Below, piece after piece: positions 55,101 to 62,216 of a stretch of 64,000 nucleotides of DNA. Origin of the DNA: Niveispirillum lacus (lineage in GTDB: Bacteria; Pseudomonadota; Alphaproteobacteria; Azospirillales; Azospirillaceae); contig NZ_NOXU01000021.1 of assembly GCF_002251795.1 (NCBI RefSeq), positions 1-64,000 of the forward strand. The letters are read 5' to 3'. The first letter of the stretch is position 1; every line of letters begins with the position of its first letter. The translations under genes and the position numbers were made by a program. A model generated the notes under the pieces. That model had not been told where the DNA came from. It saw nothing but the letters and a program-made list of their open reading frames with translations, and did no database searches.

Positions 55101-56445
55101 CCGCCGGGCAGGCGGGATCAGCATCGAAATCTGGGATACGGGCATCGGCGTTCCGGAAGCCGAACAGCAGGCGATTTTCGAGGAACATCATCAGATCATC
55201 CAGGCCGACGGTAAACCGGGCAACGGCCTAGGCCTGGGATTGTCGATCGTCCGCCGGCTGAGCGGGCTTCTGAACCATCCGGTGAGGGTACGGTCGGTAC
55301 CGGGCAAGGGGTCGGTGTTCGCTATCGATACTTTCGCCGATCCGCAGGCACAGGAGGTACCCGTCCTGCTCACACCGGATGGTCTGGAACAAGAAGTCAC
55401 CACCCCCGGTAATATCCTGGTAGTGGAGGATGACCCAGAGGTGGGTGATCTGTTATGTACGCTTCTGCGCGATGCTGGCCACCGGGTGTTGCTGGCGGTC
55501 GATGCGCCGTCGGCCCAACGCCAGATAGCGAGAGAGGTCTTCCGCCCGGACCTCTTATTGGTCGATTTTAATCTGCCGGGAGGGACCAATGGGCTGGATC
55601 TGCTGACGGCCCTGCGCCGCGACTTGCATCGCGCAGTTCCGGGCCTGTTGCTGACAGCAGATATCTCCACGGAGACGTTGCGCGCTATCGCCCTGCGCAA
55701 CGAATTGCAACTGCACAAGCCAGTTGATCCCGCCAATTTGCTGCGCACGATTCAGCGGATGCTGTCCATGCCGCCACTGTCAGCGCGGATGCCGGAACCC
55801 AGAGTCGAGGCGGTGGAGGGCGTCACCATCCACATCATCGACGATGACGCCCTGCTGCGCAACAGCGTCCACCAAGCCCTGGAAGGGCAAGGCTGGCATC
55901 TGGTTGACCATGCCAGTGCCGAGGATTTCCTAGCTGAACGGCAACAAACAGGACGGGGATGTCTGTTGATCGACGCCTACCTGCCCGGCATGGGCGGGAT
56001 CGATCTGCTGCACCATCTGCGGCAGACCGGCGTCATGACCCCCGCCATTGTCATGACTGGCAGCAGCGACGTGCCCGTGGCTGTGGCCGCCATGCGGGCG
56101 GGAGCTGCTGATTTCATCGAAAAGCCGGTCAGCCAACCCGAGTTGGTGGCCAGCATCGGCCTTGCTTTGGAAAGGGCAGAGGACGGGAGTAAGCTGGCCA
56201 CATGGCATCAGGACGCTGCCGAACACCTGGCCGGGCTGACGGCTCGGCAACGGCAGATCATGACCATGGTACTGGCCGGACACCCCAGCAAGAACATCGC
56301 CACAGACCTGGGGATCAGTCAGCGCACGGTGGAGCATCACCGGGCCGCCATCATGCGCCGGACGGGAGCACGATCCATTCCCGCCCTGGCGCGGATTGCC
56401 TTACTGGCAGACTGGGACATTTCGGCAGAAATAGAAGTGGATTAA
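52114..56445 (+). CDS. CheB-CheR-PAS-histidine kinase-REC-REC-LuxR multidomain regulator
   Basis: 1443 residues, no membrane segment. Order: CheB methylesterase (about 20-205; GASAGG, LVQHLDP, GTGTDGSHG intact), CheR methyltransferase (about 217-480; GCSTGEETYS), coiled coil (about 650-725), PAS (about 730-845), HisKA with His867 (SHDLRQPLQ), HATPase (NLLSNALKYT, DTGIGV, GLGLGLSIV), REC1 from about 1100 (Asp1151), REC2 from about 1240 (Asp1287), and a FixJ-type LuxR HTH (about 1375-1440). The ATG at 52114 is used; a GTG 45 bases upstream is possible. It could sense, phosphorylate itself and bind DNA in one chain. Confidence 0.93.
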   Translation: MTRSTKKTDGPSPSKAAMDIVAIGASAGGLEAASRFVEALGDGGGACFILVQHLDPNHDSLLVDLLAVHTAMRVWQATDGMELLPGQVIVIPPGAYLSVIDGRLHLTAPPRGQGTRLPFDFLLASLARDFGSRVVCVVLSGTGTDGSHGLRAVRTAGGLVIAQDPAEAGYEGMPRSAMATGLVDHVLPVAAMPEVIRNRHRTDTAASKRMEEDADNGLAAIIDLLRTHTPYDFTLYKQGTLRRRIDRRMSMAGIAADGLPEYLELLRRDPAERDNLAKDMLINVTEFFRDPKVFELLAAAVIPGLIRGRSTDNHLRLWVAGCSTGEETYSLAILFLEQIALAGLAMKLQLFASDVDPDAIVTAREGWYPASIAENVSADRLARFFIADGGGYRVTQELRAHVIFTVQDVLADPPFSRLDFISCRNLLIYLMPEAQARVLALFHFALRDGGFLLLGGAETVLPTASDRFEIVSKPARLFRHVGRSKPGDFSFLMSTGDGVRALPRIGTGPGPSRQNALAELCRQLVMRDYAPAAILINRSHDCLYSLGPTDHFLRVPSGHPTQDLLAMTPPGLSVKLRAAIQQAHQEKAKITIQGGQMRRDGDIMEFSIAVHPVTHEGENLMLVCFIDEPRPAGAQNKAPLSANGQTGNLARELDHTRAELEAAIRNLELAGEEQKAVTQEALSINEEYQSANEELLTSKEELQSLNEELTALNSQLQETLDQQRTTSNDLQNVLYSTDVATIFLDLELAIRFFTPATRSLFSILPSDVGRPLADLSSLAADGDLFADAQSVLKLRVPMEREIEARSGAWYLRRVLPYLTRDDQVEGVVITFVDITERRRVAEALRTAKRQAEMANRGKSHFLAAASHDLRQPLQTLILLQGILAGRIQADKDRELLDRIGETIGAMSGMLNALLDINQIEAGVIATELSRFPINDLLTRMRDEFSYHAHARGLALRVVPCGVQVFSDRRLLEQMVRNLLSNALKYTRQGKVLLGCRRRAGGISIEIWDTGIGVPEAEQQAIFEEHHQIIQADGKPGNGLGLGLSIVRRLSGLLNHPVRVRSVPGKGSVFAIDTFADPQAQEVPVLLTPDGLEQEVTTPGNILVVEDDPEVGDLLCTLLRDAGHRVLLAVDAPSAQRQIAREVFRPDLLLVDFNLPGGTNGLDLLTALRRDLHRAVPGLLLTADISTETLRAIALRNELQLHKPVDPANLLRTIQRMLSMPPLSARMPEPRVEAVEGVTIHIIDDDALLRNSVHQALEGQGWHLVDHASAEDFLAERQQTGRGCLLIDAYLPGMGGIDLLHHLRQTGVMTPAIVMTGSSDVPVAVAAMRAGAADFIEKPVSQPELVASIGLALERAEDGSKLATWHQDAAEHLAGLTARQRQIMTMVLAGHPSKNIATDLGISQRTVEHHRAAIMRRTGARSIPALARIALLADWDISAEIEVD

Positions 56446-56614
56446 TCAGAAATATAAACATACAGATAAATATTAAAGTAGGTTAATCATTCTGAATGCA
56501 GATAATATTTCCTCTGTAGGTATATACCGACGATGTTCTGATAGATCATTATTGTATATCATTCCTTTGAAGTAGCTCCGGCTTCCTGGAGCTTGAAATC
56601 CAAGGATTGATACC

Positions 56615-57427
56615 ATGCCCAATGCCAATTTATTATGGGCGTTGCCCATCGGGCTTTTACTGCTGAACGGTTGTTCCAATCGACATCAGGAAGCGGGCTA
56701 TCGGGGACCGGGGCATGACGTTTCCGTGACCTCGCCGGGATATGTTGCATTGAAGGCCGGAAATTTCGACAAATCGACCCGGATCCTGGAAGCAGCCAAT
56801 ATCAAATGGCCGAACAGCCCCTATGACGAACTGAATCTCGGCGCATCATATCAGTCGCAAGGACGGATGGATCTGGCAGAACCGTTACTGCGCCGGGCGA
56901 TCACCCATGGGCATGGGCTGATGCCAGCAGAATCCAGCCAGGATTGGGCCAAGGGCATGACGGTGGAAGAAGTGGCCTGCCGGAACCTGTCCCTGGGCTT
57001 GGCACCAGCCACCATTGAAGGCACCGCGACGCCTTGTCAGACAACGCTGGTGGTCGCCGTCGTTGCCGCACCAGGACCGGTGGCCGCTGTTTACCAGCAG
57101 ACATCCTACAATACCTATTTCGAATTCGACAAAGCGACGCTGACCAGGGATGGCGAAGCCATTCTCCGCGAAGCGGCCAAGGAGATCCGAAGCAATCCCG
57201 ACAGACATGTCACCCTGGTCGGCAAGGCCTCCAGCATCGGGGGGGACTATTACAATATGGACCTTTCCCGGCAACGCGCCGAAACCGTTCGCAACACCCT
57301 GATCGCGGCCGGCGTCCCCAGTTCGCGTATCGAGGTGCTCTGGGTGGGCGAGCGGGAACTGGCAGTGCCCCAGCGCGACGGTAAACGGGAGCCACTCAAT
57401 CGGGTGGTAGAGGGCACAGTCAAATAG
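56615..57427 (+). CDS. OmpA-family lipoprotein with TPR-like N-terminal half
   Basis: 270 residues. The lipoprotein signal ends LLLNGCSN (Cys20). Residues about 40-105 have TPR-like helices (YVALKAGNFDKSTRILEAA). The C-terminal OmpA domain (about 165-265; YFEFDKATLTRDGEAIL, LSRQRAETVRNTLIAAGV) binds peptidoglycan. It probably stabilises the envelope. No operon partner is evident; the next gene lies about 85 bp on. Confidence 0.87.
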   Translation: MPNANLLWALPIGLLLLNGCSNRHQEAGYRGPGHDVSVTSPGYVALKAGNFDKSTRILEAANIKWPNSPYDELNLGASYQSQGRMDLAEPLLRRAITHGHGLMPAESSQDWAKGMTVEEVACRNLSLGLAPATIEGTATPCQTTLVVAVVAAPGPVAAVYQQTSYNTYFEFDKATLTRDGEAILREAAKEIRSNPDRHVTLVGKASSIGGDYYNMDLSRQRAETVRNTLIAAGVPSSRIEVLWVGERELAVPQRDGKREPLNRVVEGTVK

Positions 57428-57513
57428 ACTGCGACTGCAACCCAAACACTGACGGTCGGGCCGGTGAACACGGGCCCGACCGTTTGCTGGTCACAACGGG
57501 AAAGGGCTACCCC

Positions 57514-57744
57514 ATGCCCATCGAGAACACCGACCTTGAACGCCGTGTCCTTGCACATGAGCGGATATTGCAGGTTCTGATCGCCCATATGGCCGAAACG
57601 GAGCCGAAGTTTCTGGACCGGCTGCAAAAGCGGTTCACAAAAGGCTACGATCTCGGCGCCTTTGAACATGATTTTGTCGGCACCGATCAACATGCATGGC
57701 AGTTCATCCGCAGGGTCATGGAGATCGGCGTGGATAAGGAATAA
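57514..57744 (+). CDS. Small hypothetical protein
   Basis: 76 residues starting MPIENTDLERRVLAHERILQ; charged and helical, no signal or membrane segment. The ATG at 57514 follows GGGAAAGG and is preferred over the in-frame start 30 bases earlier. The family was not recognised. Confidence 0.65.
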   Translation: MPIENTDLERRVLAHERILQVLIAHMAETEPKFLDRLQKRFTKGYDLGAFEHDFVGTDQHAWQFIRRVMEIGVDKE

Positions 57745-57766
57745 ACGTTATCGCCGCCGCAGATAT

Positions 57767-58192
57767 TCACTGAAACGGGCCTAGAATGAAGGCGGCTATG
57801 GCCGCGACGCCGATGGCGGCAGGAATAATGATGGGTGGGATGATCAGATCGCGCCATCCAGCCAACCGTGCGACCGGCGGCTCCACGAGCGCGGCGGCAG
57901 GAATGGCATGAACAGAAGGTTCGGCCAACGCGTATTGCGGATGATCAGCGTCACAGGCGATGGCAACCTTCAACGCCTCTGCCCCGACGTTTAGGGCAAA
58001 GGATAATCCATTGGTGACCTCAATGCGGCGGAGAGTCGTCCGCACGGTCCGCCAAGCGGTGAGGGACACGCCGTCCAGTCTCTCCTCCTCATACTCTACC
58101 TCGTAGCGACCCGCCGGTAGGGGTTCCGCCAATTCCGGCAAGAGAAAAGGATGATGAAAATGAACAGTCGCACGCGTCATTCTGGATGACAT
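57767..58192 (-). CDS. Hypothetical protein with C-terminal membrane segment
   Basis: 141 residues. A soluble N-terminal domain (residues about 5-105; RYEVEYEEERLDGVSL, TAWRTVRTTLRRIEV) is followed by one hydrophobic C-terminal helix (about 117-138). GAGAGG precedes the ATG at 58192 by seven bases. No family was recognised; it looks like a tail-anchored or membrane-attached protein. Confidence 0.7.
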   Translation of the reverse strand: MSSRMTRATVHFHHPFLLPELAEPLPAGRYEVEYEEERLDGVSLTAWRTVRTTLRRIEVTNGLSFALNVGAEALKVAIACDADHPQYALAEPSVHAIPAAALVEPPVARLAGWRDLIIPPIIIPAAIGVAAIAAFILGPFQ

Positions 58193-58464
58193 CGTCATAC
58201 CTCTCATTTGATAAGGGGAAGAATCTGCGGCAACGATGATCTGCCACAACAATTCTCATTTCTCTAAAATAGCACAACAATTGAAGTAAATATTAAATTT
58301 GCATGGTACGTTAACACATAAATTGGTTATAGGTAAATTCCGACACTGCAATATCTCGGCAGAGTTTACTACAATTAGTGATCAATGAAGGCCCATCCCA
58401 TCATATGGCCTTCATTGATCGATGCATCACCCTGCTTCGGGGTGGTATGAGAAAGGAATAGATC

Positions 58465-58620
58465 ATGCAGAAGCCCAACAGCTTCGTCGCCAAGAAGCCG
58501 GCAGCCTCCCCGCCGGCTGGCGCGAAGGCGAACCCAGCGACGGCGCCTAAACATGCCCCGGTTACGCATTCGGACAAGCATGACGCCGATACGAATGCCA
58601 AGCACGCACAGAAGAAATAG
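58465..58620 (+). CDS. Small basic Lys/Ala/Pro-rich protein (51 residues)
   Basis: 51 residues, MQKPNSFVAKKPAASPP and on, rich in Lys, Ala, Pro and His (ending KHAQKK), predicted disordered. GAGAAAGGAA lies upstream of the ATG, and a terminator-like hairpin lies downstream, so it looks expressed. Function unknown; short basic proteins of this kind occur next to stress genes. Confidence 0.65.
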   Translation: MQKPNSFVAKKPAASPPAGAKANPATAPKHAPVTHSDKHDADTNAKHAQKK

Positions 58621-58634
58621 TGGGTGCTTGGCTG

Positions 58635-58668
58635 CGCCAGCGTCCGGGCGCCCCCCCAGACGCTGGCG
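58635..58668 (+). terminator. Hairpin terminator after the 51-residue gene
   Basis: CGCCAGCGTC (58635-58644) pairs with GACGCTGGCG (58659-58668) over a 14-base loop, followed by CCTCTTTCTTT. It separates the small basic protein from the PRC-barrel gene. Confidence 0.75.
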
Positions 58669-58706
58669 CCTCTTTCTTTGCACAGCAAGAACAAAAGGAG
58701 ATTAAC

Positions 58707-59096
58707 ATGGGACGCGTGCATATTGCTTTGGCCACGCTGGCCATCCTCATTCCGTTGATCGACACGACGGCCTTTGCACAGGGAGCGCCGCAGACGATGG
58801 CCCTCTCGCAGGTGGATCTTTCCACCTTGGCCACCGGGTACCGCACCTCCAAGGTTGTAGGCAGCAAGGTTTACAATGCTGCTGGTGAAACGGTGGGCAC
58901 CATTGACGACCTGATTGTAACCCCTAATGACAAGATCCCATTCGCGGTCCTGTCCGTTGGTGGCTTTCTGGGTGTCGGTTCCAAATATGTCGTGGTGTCC
59001 TATGCAGCGCTGAGGGTAGAGGACAAGAAGATTGTCCTCAAAGATGCCAACAAGGAAACCCTGAAAAACCTACCTGAATACAAATACACTCACTGA
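58707..59096 (+). CDS. Exported PRC-barrel domain protein
   Basis: 129 residues. A signal peptide (about 1-25, ending AFAQG) precedes a PRC-barrel-like domain (GSKVYNAAGETVGTIDDLIV, KYVVVSYAALRVEDKKIVL in part). AGGAG lies six bases before the ATG at 58707; the longer frame upstream covers the hairpin. PRC-barrel proteins of this type are common in stress-induced envelope operons; function unclear. Confidence 0.85.
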   Translation: MGRVHIALATLAILIPLIDTTAFAQGAPQTMALSQVDLSTLATGYRTSKVVGSKVYNAAGETVGTIDDLIVTPNDKIPFAVLSVGGFLGVGSKYVVVSYAALRVEDKKIVLKDANKETLKNLPEYKYTH

Positions 59097-59100
59097 TTCT

Positions 59101-59144
59101 GGCCCATCGACAACGGGCGGGTTCCTGCCCCTTGTCGATGGGCC
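59101..59144 (+). terminator. Hairpin after the PRC-barrel gene
   Basis: GGCCCATCGACAA (59101-59113) pairs perfectly with TTGTCGATGGGCC (59132-59144), immediately after the stop. There is no T-tract, so termination may be incomplete and read into the DUF3309 gene. Confidence 0.7.
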
Positions 59145-59164
59145 TCCAATAGAGGGAGCCCTTC

Positions 59165-59323
59165 ATGAACTTGGGCGCCATTCTTCTGATCATCGTCATT
59201 GTGCTGCTGATTGCTTCGCTTCCTCGTTGGTCGCACAGCGCGAACTGGGGCTATTACCCCAGTAGCGGCCTCAGCCTTGTCCTGATCATCATCGTCATTC
59301 TGCTGCTGCTGGGACGACTGTGA
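59165..59323 (+). CDS. DUF3309-family small membrane protein
   Basis: 52 residues with two hydrophobic helices (3-18 and 36-50) around the conserved loop LPRWSHSANWGYYPSSG, typical of DUF3309. GGGAGCC precedes the ATG at about ten bases. An inner-membrane protein of unknown function, often found among general-stress genes. Confidence 0.85.
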   Translation: MNLGAILLIIVIVLLIASLPRWSHSANWGYYPSSGLSLVLIIIVILLLLGRL

Positions 59324-59359
59324 TTGGCAACAGCATCCATCCCTTTGAAGGAGGAAGAG

Positions 59360-59515
59360 ATGTCACTAAAGCCCATGCGGTTGACGCTGCTGTTCATCAT
59401 GATGTTCGCGGCCGTACCGGTTCTGTCTGCCTGTCACACCATGGCCGGTGCGGGGGAAGACATTTCCAAAACCGGCAAGGCCATAGAGAAGAGCGCGGAT
59501 AAGCACACGCCCTGA
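59360..59515 (+). CDS. Entericidin A/B-family lipoprotein
   Basis: 51 residues. A signal peptide ends in the lipobox LSAC (Cys24), followed by HTMAGAGEDISKTGKAIEKS, the entericidin pattern. GGAGGAAG precedes the ATG at 59360; an upstream ATG at 59324 lacks a good site. Such lipoproteins respond to osmotic or stationary-phase stress. Confidence 0.85.
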   Translation: MSLKPMRLTLLFIMMFAAVPVLSACHTMAGAGEDISKTGKAIEKSADKHTP

Positions 59516-59601
59516 GAGTTCCGGCTTGCCAAGCACACAAGAGCCGGGACCAAACCGACTGAATGAGGAGACGGCGACAGGACCGGCATATCATTGGTGA
59601 T

Positions 59602-59624
59602 GCCCGGCACAGCATATGCCGGGC
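59602..59624. promoter_or_regulatory. Inverted repeat before mgtA
   Basis: GCCCGGCA (59602-59609) pairs with TGCCGGGC (59617-59624), about 45 bases before the preferred mgtA start. It could be a terminator of the small-gene cluster or an element in the mgtA leader; sequence alone does not decide. Confidence 0.4.
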
Positions 59625-59669
59625 TGTTGTGCAGACCACCTGCCGGGAATCGCCAATGCCGGGGGCAAC

Positions 59670-62216
59670 ATGGTCGACGAACCGATGCTTGATGGTGCGG
59701 TTTCTGGCGTCGCCCTGTCGGTCCTGTGCGCCAGACTGGAGAGCGATGGTCGTGGGCTAACCTCGGCCGATGCGGCGCGCCGTTTGCGACGTTTCGGGCC
59801 CAATCAGGCGGTGCCCCGGTATCGCGCCCCTCTCTGGCGACAGGTTCTGGGGCGCTTTCTTAATCCTCTGGTCCTGATCCTGTTGTTTGCCAGCACCCTG
59901 TCAGCAGCAACAGGCAATCTGGCCAGCTTCGCCATCGTCCTGACCATGGTGTTCTTGAGCGTTACCCTGGACATGGTGCAGCAGAGGCGCGCCGAAGATG
60001 CCGTCGATGCCTTGCGGCGCAGCGTCGCCGTGACGGTCCGCGTTCTGCGCGATGGTAGTGAACCGGCTTTGCCCGTGGAAACGCTGGTACCGGGCGACAT
60101 TGTCCGGCTGGCCGCAGGCGATCTGGTGCCGGGCGACTGTCGGCTGCTGGAAGCACGAGACCTGTTCGTCAATCAGGCCCTGCTGACTGGCGAACCGTTT
60201 CCCATACAAAAACAGGTCAAGGGACCGAGCGCCCCGACAGAGGACATGGCCGCCGCCACCGACACCCTGTTCATGGGTTCCTCTATCCTGAGCGGATCGG
60301 CAACGGCCATCCTGTGCCGCACCGGACCTGCCACTACCTTCGGGCAGTTGCGCAGCAGCCTGATGATGGAACCACCCCCGACATCGTTTGAACTGGGCAT
60401 CCGGGGCTTCGGCTACCTGATCCTGCGTTTGACGGTGTTTCTGGTGCTGTTCGTACTGACCGTGAATGTCCTGTTCCACCGGCCCTGGCTGGACAGTCTG
60501 ATGTTCGCGCTGGCGCTGGCTGTCGGGCTAACGCCGGAACTGCTGCCAATGATCGTCACAGTCACCCTGGCCAAGGGCGCCACACGGCTGGCCGCCAGGC
60601 GGGTGATCGTCAAACGGCTGACCGCCATGCACAATATCGGCGCCATGGATGTGCTGTGCACCGACAAGACAGGCACCCTGACCGAAGCCGTGATCCGTAT
60701 GGTCCGGCATATCGATGCCGATGGCCAGGACAGCGAGAAGGTCCTGCGCCTTGCCTATCTGAACAGCCATTTTGAAAGCGGTATACCCAGCGCGCTGGAC
60801 GAAGCCATCCTGAGCTTCCGCCCGCTGGATGTCAGTGGCTGGACGAAGATTGACGAGGTTCCGTTCGATTTTGAACGCCGCCGCGTATCCGTGCTGGTCA
60901 CGGACGGTACCGATCGCTTGCTGGTCGTCAAGGGTGCGCCGGAGGATGTACTGCGCCAATCCACTCATTACGATGCAGACGACAAGAGCATCCAGCCACT
61001 GGACCCGGCAGCCCGCGCCCGGATATTGGACATGTTCGCGCATCTGGGGGAACAGGGTCTTCGGGTGCTGGCCATTGCCTTCCGGCCCATGGATTTCAGC
61101 CATGTCTCGGCCCGCTTGGGTGACGAGACGAAACTGGTCTTCGCCGGATATGCCTTGTTCCTCGACCCGCCCAAACCCAGCGCCGACAGCGCCTTGCGGG
61201 CCTTGGCCAGTGCCGGGGTGGCAGTCAAGGTGCTGACGGGCGACAATGAACAGGTGACCCGGCATATCTGCGAAACCCTCGGCTTCCCCATTACGGGCCT
61301 GATCACCGGCGACGAGTTGCAGGCGATGAGCGGCGATGCGTTGCGGGCGCGCCTGGCAGGCGTGAACGTCTTCTGCCGGATGACACCACCACAGAAGGAA
61401 CGCGTCCTGCTGGCCTATAAGCATGCCGGCCGGGTTGTGGGTTTCCTGGGCGATGGGATCAATGACGCCTCCGCCATCCATGCCGCCGATGTCGGCATCA
61501 CCGTCGACAGCGGTGCCGATGTGGCTAAGGAAGCCGCCGGGCTTGTTCTGCTCGACCATGACCTGTCCGTGGTCGCCTGTGCGGTGATGGAAGGGCGGCG
61601 CACCGTGTGCAACGTGACCAAATACATCCTCATGGGTAGCAGTTCCAATTTCGGCAACATGTTCAGCATGGCTGGCGCCGCCCTGTTCCTGCCCTTCCCT
61701 CCGATGTTGCCTACCCAGGTCCTGCTGAACAATCTGCTCTACGACGCATCGGAGGCCGGAATCCCGCTGGACACTGTCGATGCCGACACCTTGGCCCTGC
61801 CTGTGCGCTGGGACCTGACCTTGATCCAGCATTTCATGCTGGTGATGGGACCGGTCAGTTCCGCCTTCGATTTCCTGACCTTCTACGTCCTGCTGCATGT
61901 GTTTAACGCGGGAGAGGCGTTGTTCCAGACGGGTTGGTTCGTGGAAAGCCTGGCCACACAGGTGCTGGTCATTTTCATCATCCGGTCGCGGCACCTTTCC
62001 TGGCGCAGTCGACCGAACCCGATACTGGCCGCGATGGCGGCAGGCATTGCCATTTTCGGGGCGCTGCTGCCGCTGTCGCCTATCGCACCGTGGTTCGGAT
62101 TTGTTGCCCCTCCGGCGGCCTTCTACCTGTTCCTGGTGCTGTCGGTCTCAGCCTATCTGGTGATGATGGAGGGGATGAAGCGGCTCTTCTTCCGCTATAT
62201 CGCGTCCTCCGGCTGA
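59670..62216 (+). CDS. mgtA: Magnesium-translocating P-type ATPase (MgtA-like)
   Basis: 848 residues. P-type motifs are present: LVPGDIVRLAAGD and TGEPFPIQKQ in the actuator domain, the phosphorylated Asp in CTDKTGTLTE, KGAPED in the nucleotide domain, and VGFLGDGINDASA. About ten membrane helices. The length and the TPELLP motif in TM4 fit the Mg2+ P3B subfamily. The ATG at 59670 (after GGGGGC) is preferred; 59616 is possible. It imports Mg2+ at low supply. It ends 22 bp inside the convergent ndvB-like gene. Confidence 0.9.
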   Translation: MVDEPMLDGAVSGVALSVLCARLESDGRGLTSADAARRLRRFGPNQAVPRYRAPLWRQVLGRFLNPLVLILLFASTLSAATGNLASFAIVLTMVFLSVTLDMVQQRRAEDAVDALRRSVAVTVRVLRDGSEPALPVETLVPGDIVRLAAGDLVPGDCRLLEARDLFVNQALLTGEPFPIQKQVKGPSAPTEDMAAATDTLFMGSSILSGSATAILCRTGPATTFGQLRSSLMMEPPPTSFELGIRGFGYLILRLTVFLVLFVLTVNVLFHRPWLDSLMFALALAVGLTPELLPMIVTVTLAKGATRLAARRVIVKRLTAMHNIGAMDVLCTDKTGTLTEAVIRMVRHIDADGQDSEKVLRLAYLNSHFESGIPSALDEAILSFRPLDVSGWTKIDEVPFDFERRRVSVLVTDGTDRLLVVKGAPEDVLRQSTHYDADDKSIQPLDPAARARILDMFAHLGEQGLRVLAIAFRPMDFSHVSARLGDETKLVFAGYALFLDPPKPSADSALRALASAGVAVKVLTGDNEQVTRHICETLGFPITGLITGDELQAMSGDALRARLAGVNVFCRMTPPQKERVLLAYKHAGRVVGFLGDGINDASAIHAADVGITVDSGADVAKEAAGLVLLDHDLSVVACAVMEGRRTVCNVTKYILMGSSSNFGNMFSMAGAALFLPFPPMLPTQVLLNNLLYDASEAGIPLDTVDADTLALPVRWDLTLIQHFMLVMGPVSSAFDFLTFYVLLHVFNAGEALFQTGWFVESLATQVLVIFIIRSRHLSWRSRPNPILAAMAAGIAIFGALLPLSPIAPWFGFVAPPAAFYLFLVLSVSAYLVMMEGMKRLFFRYIASSG

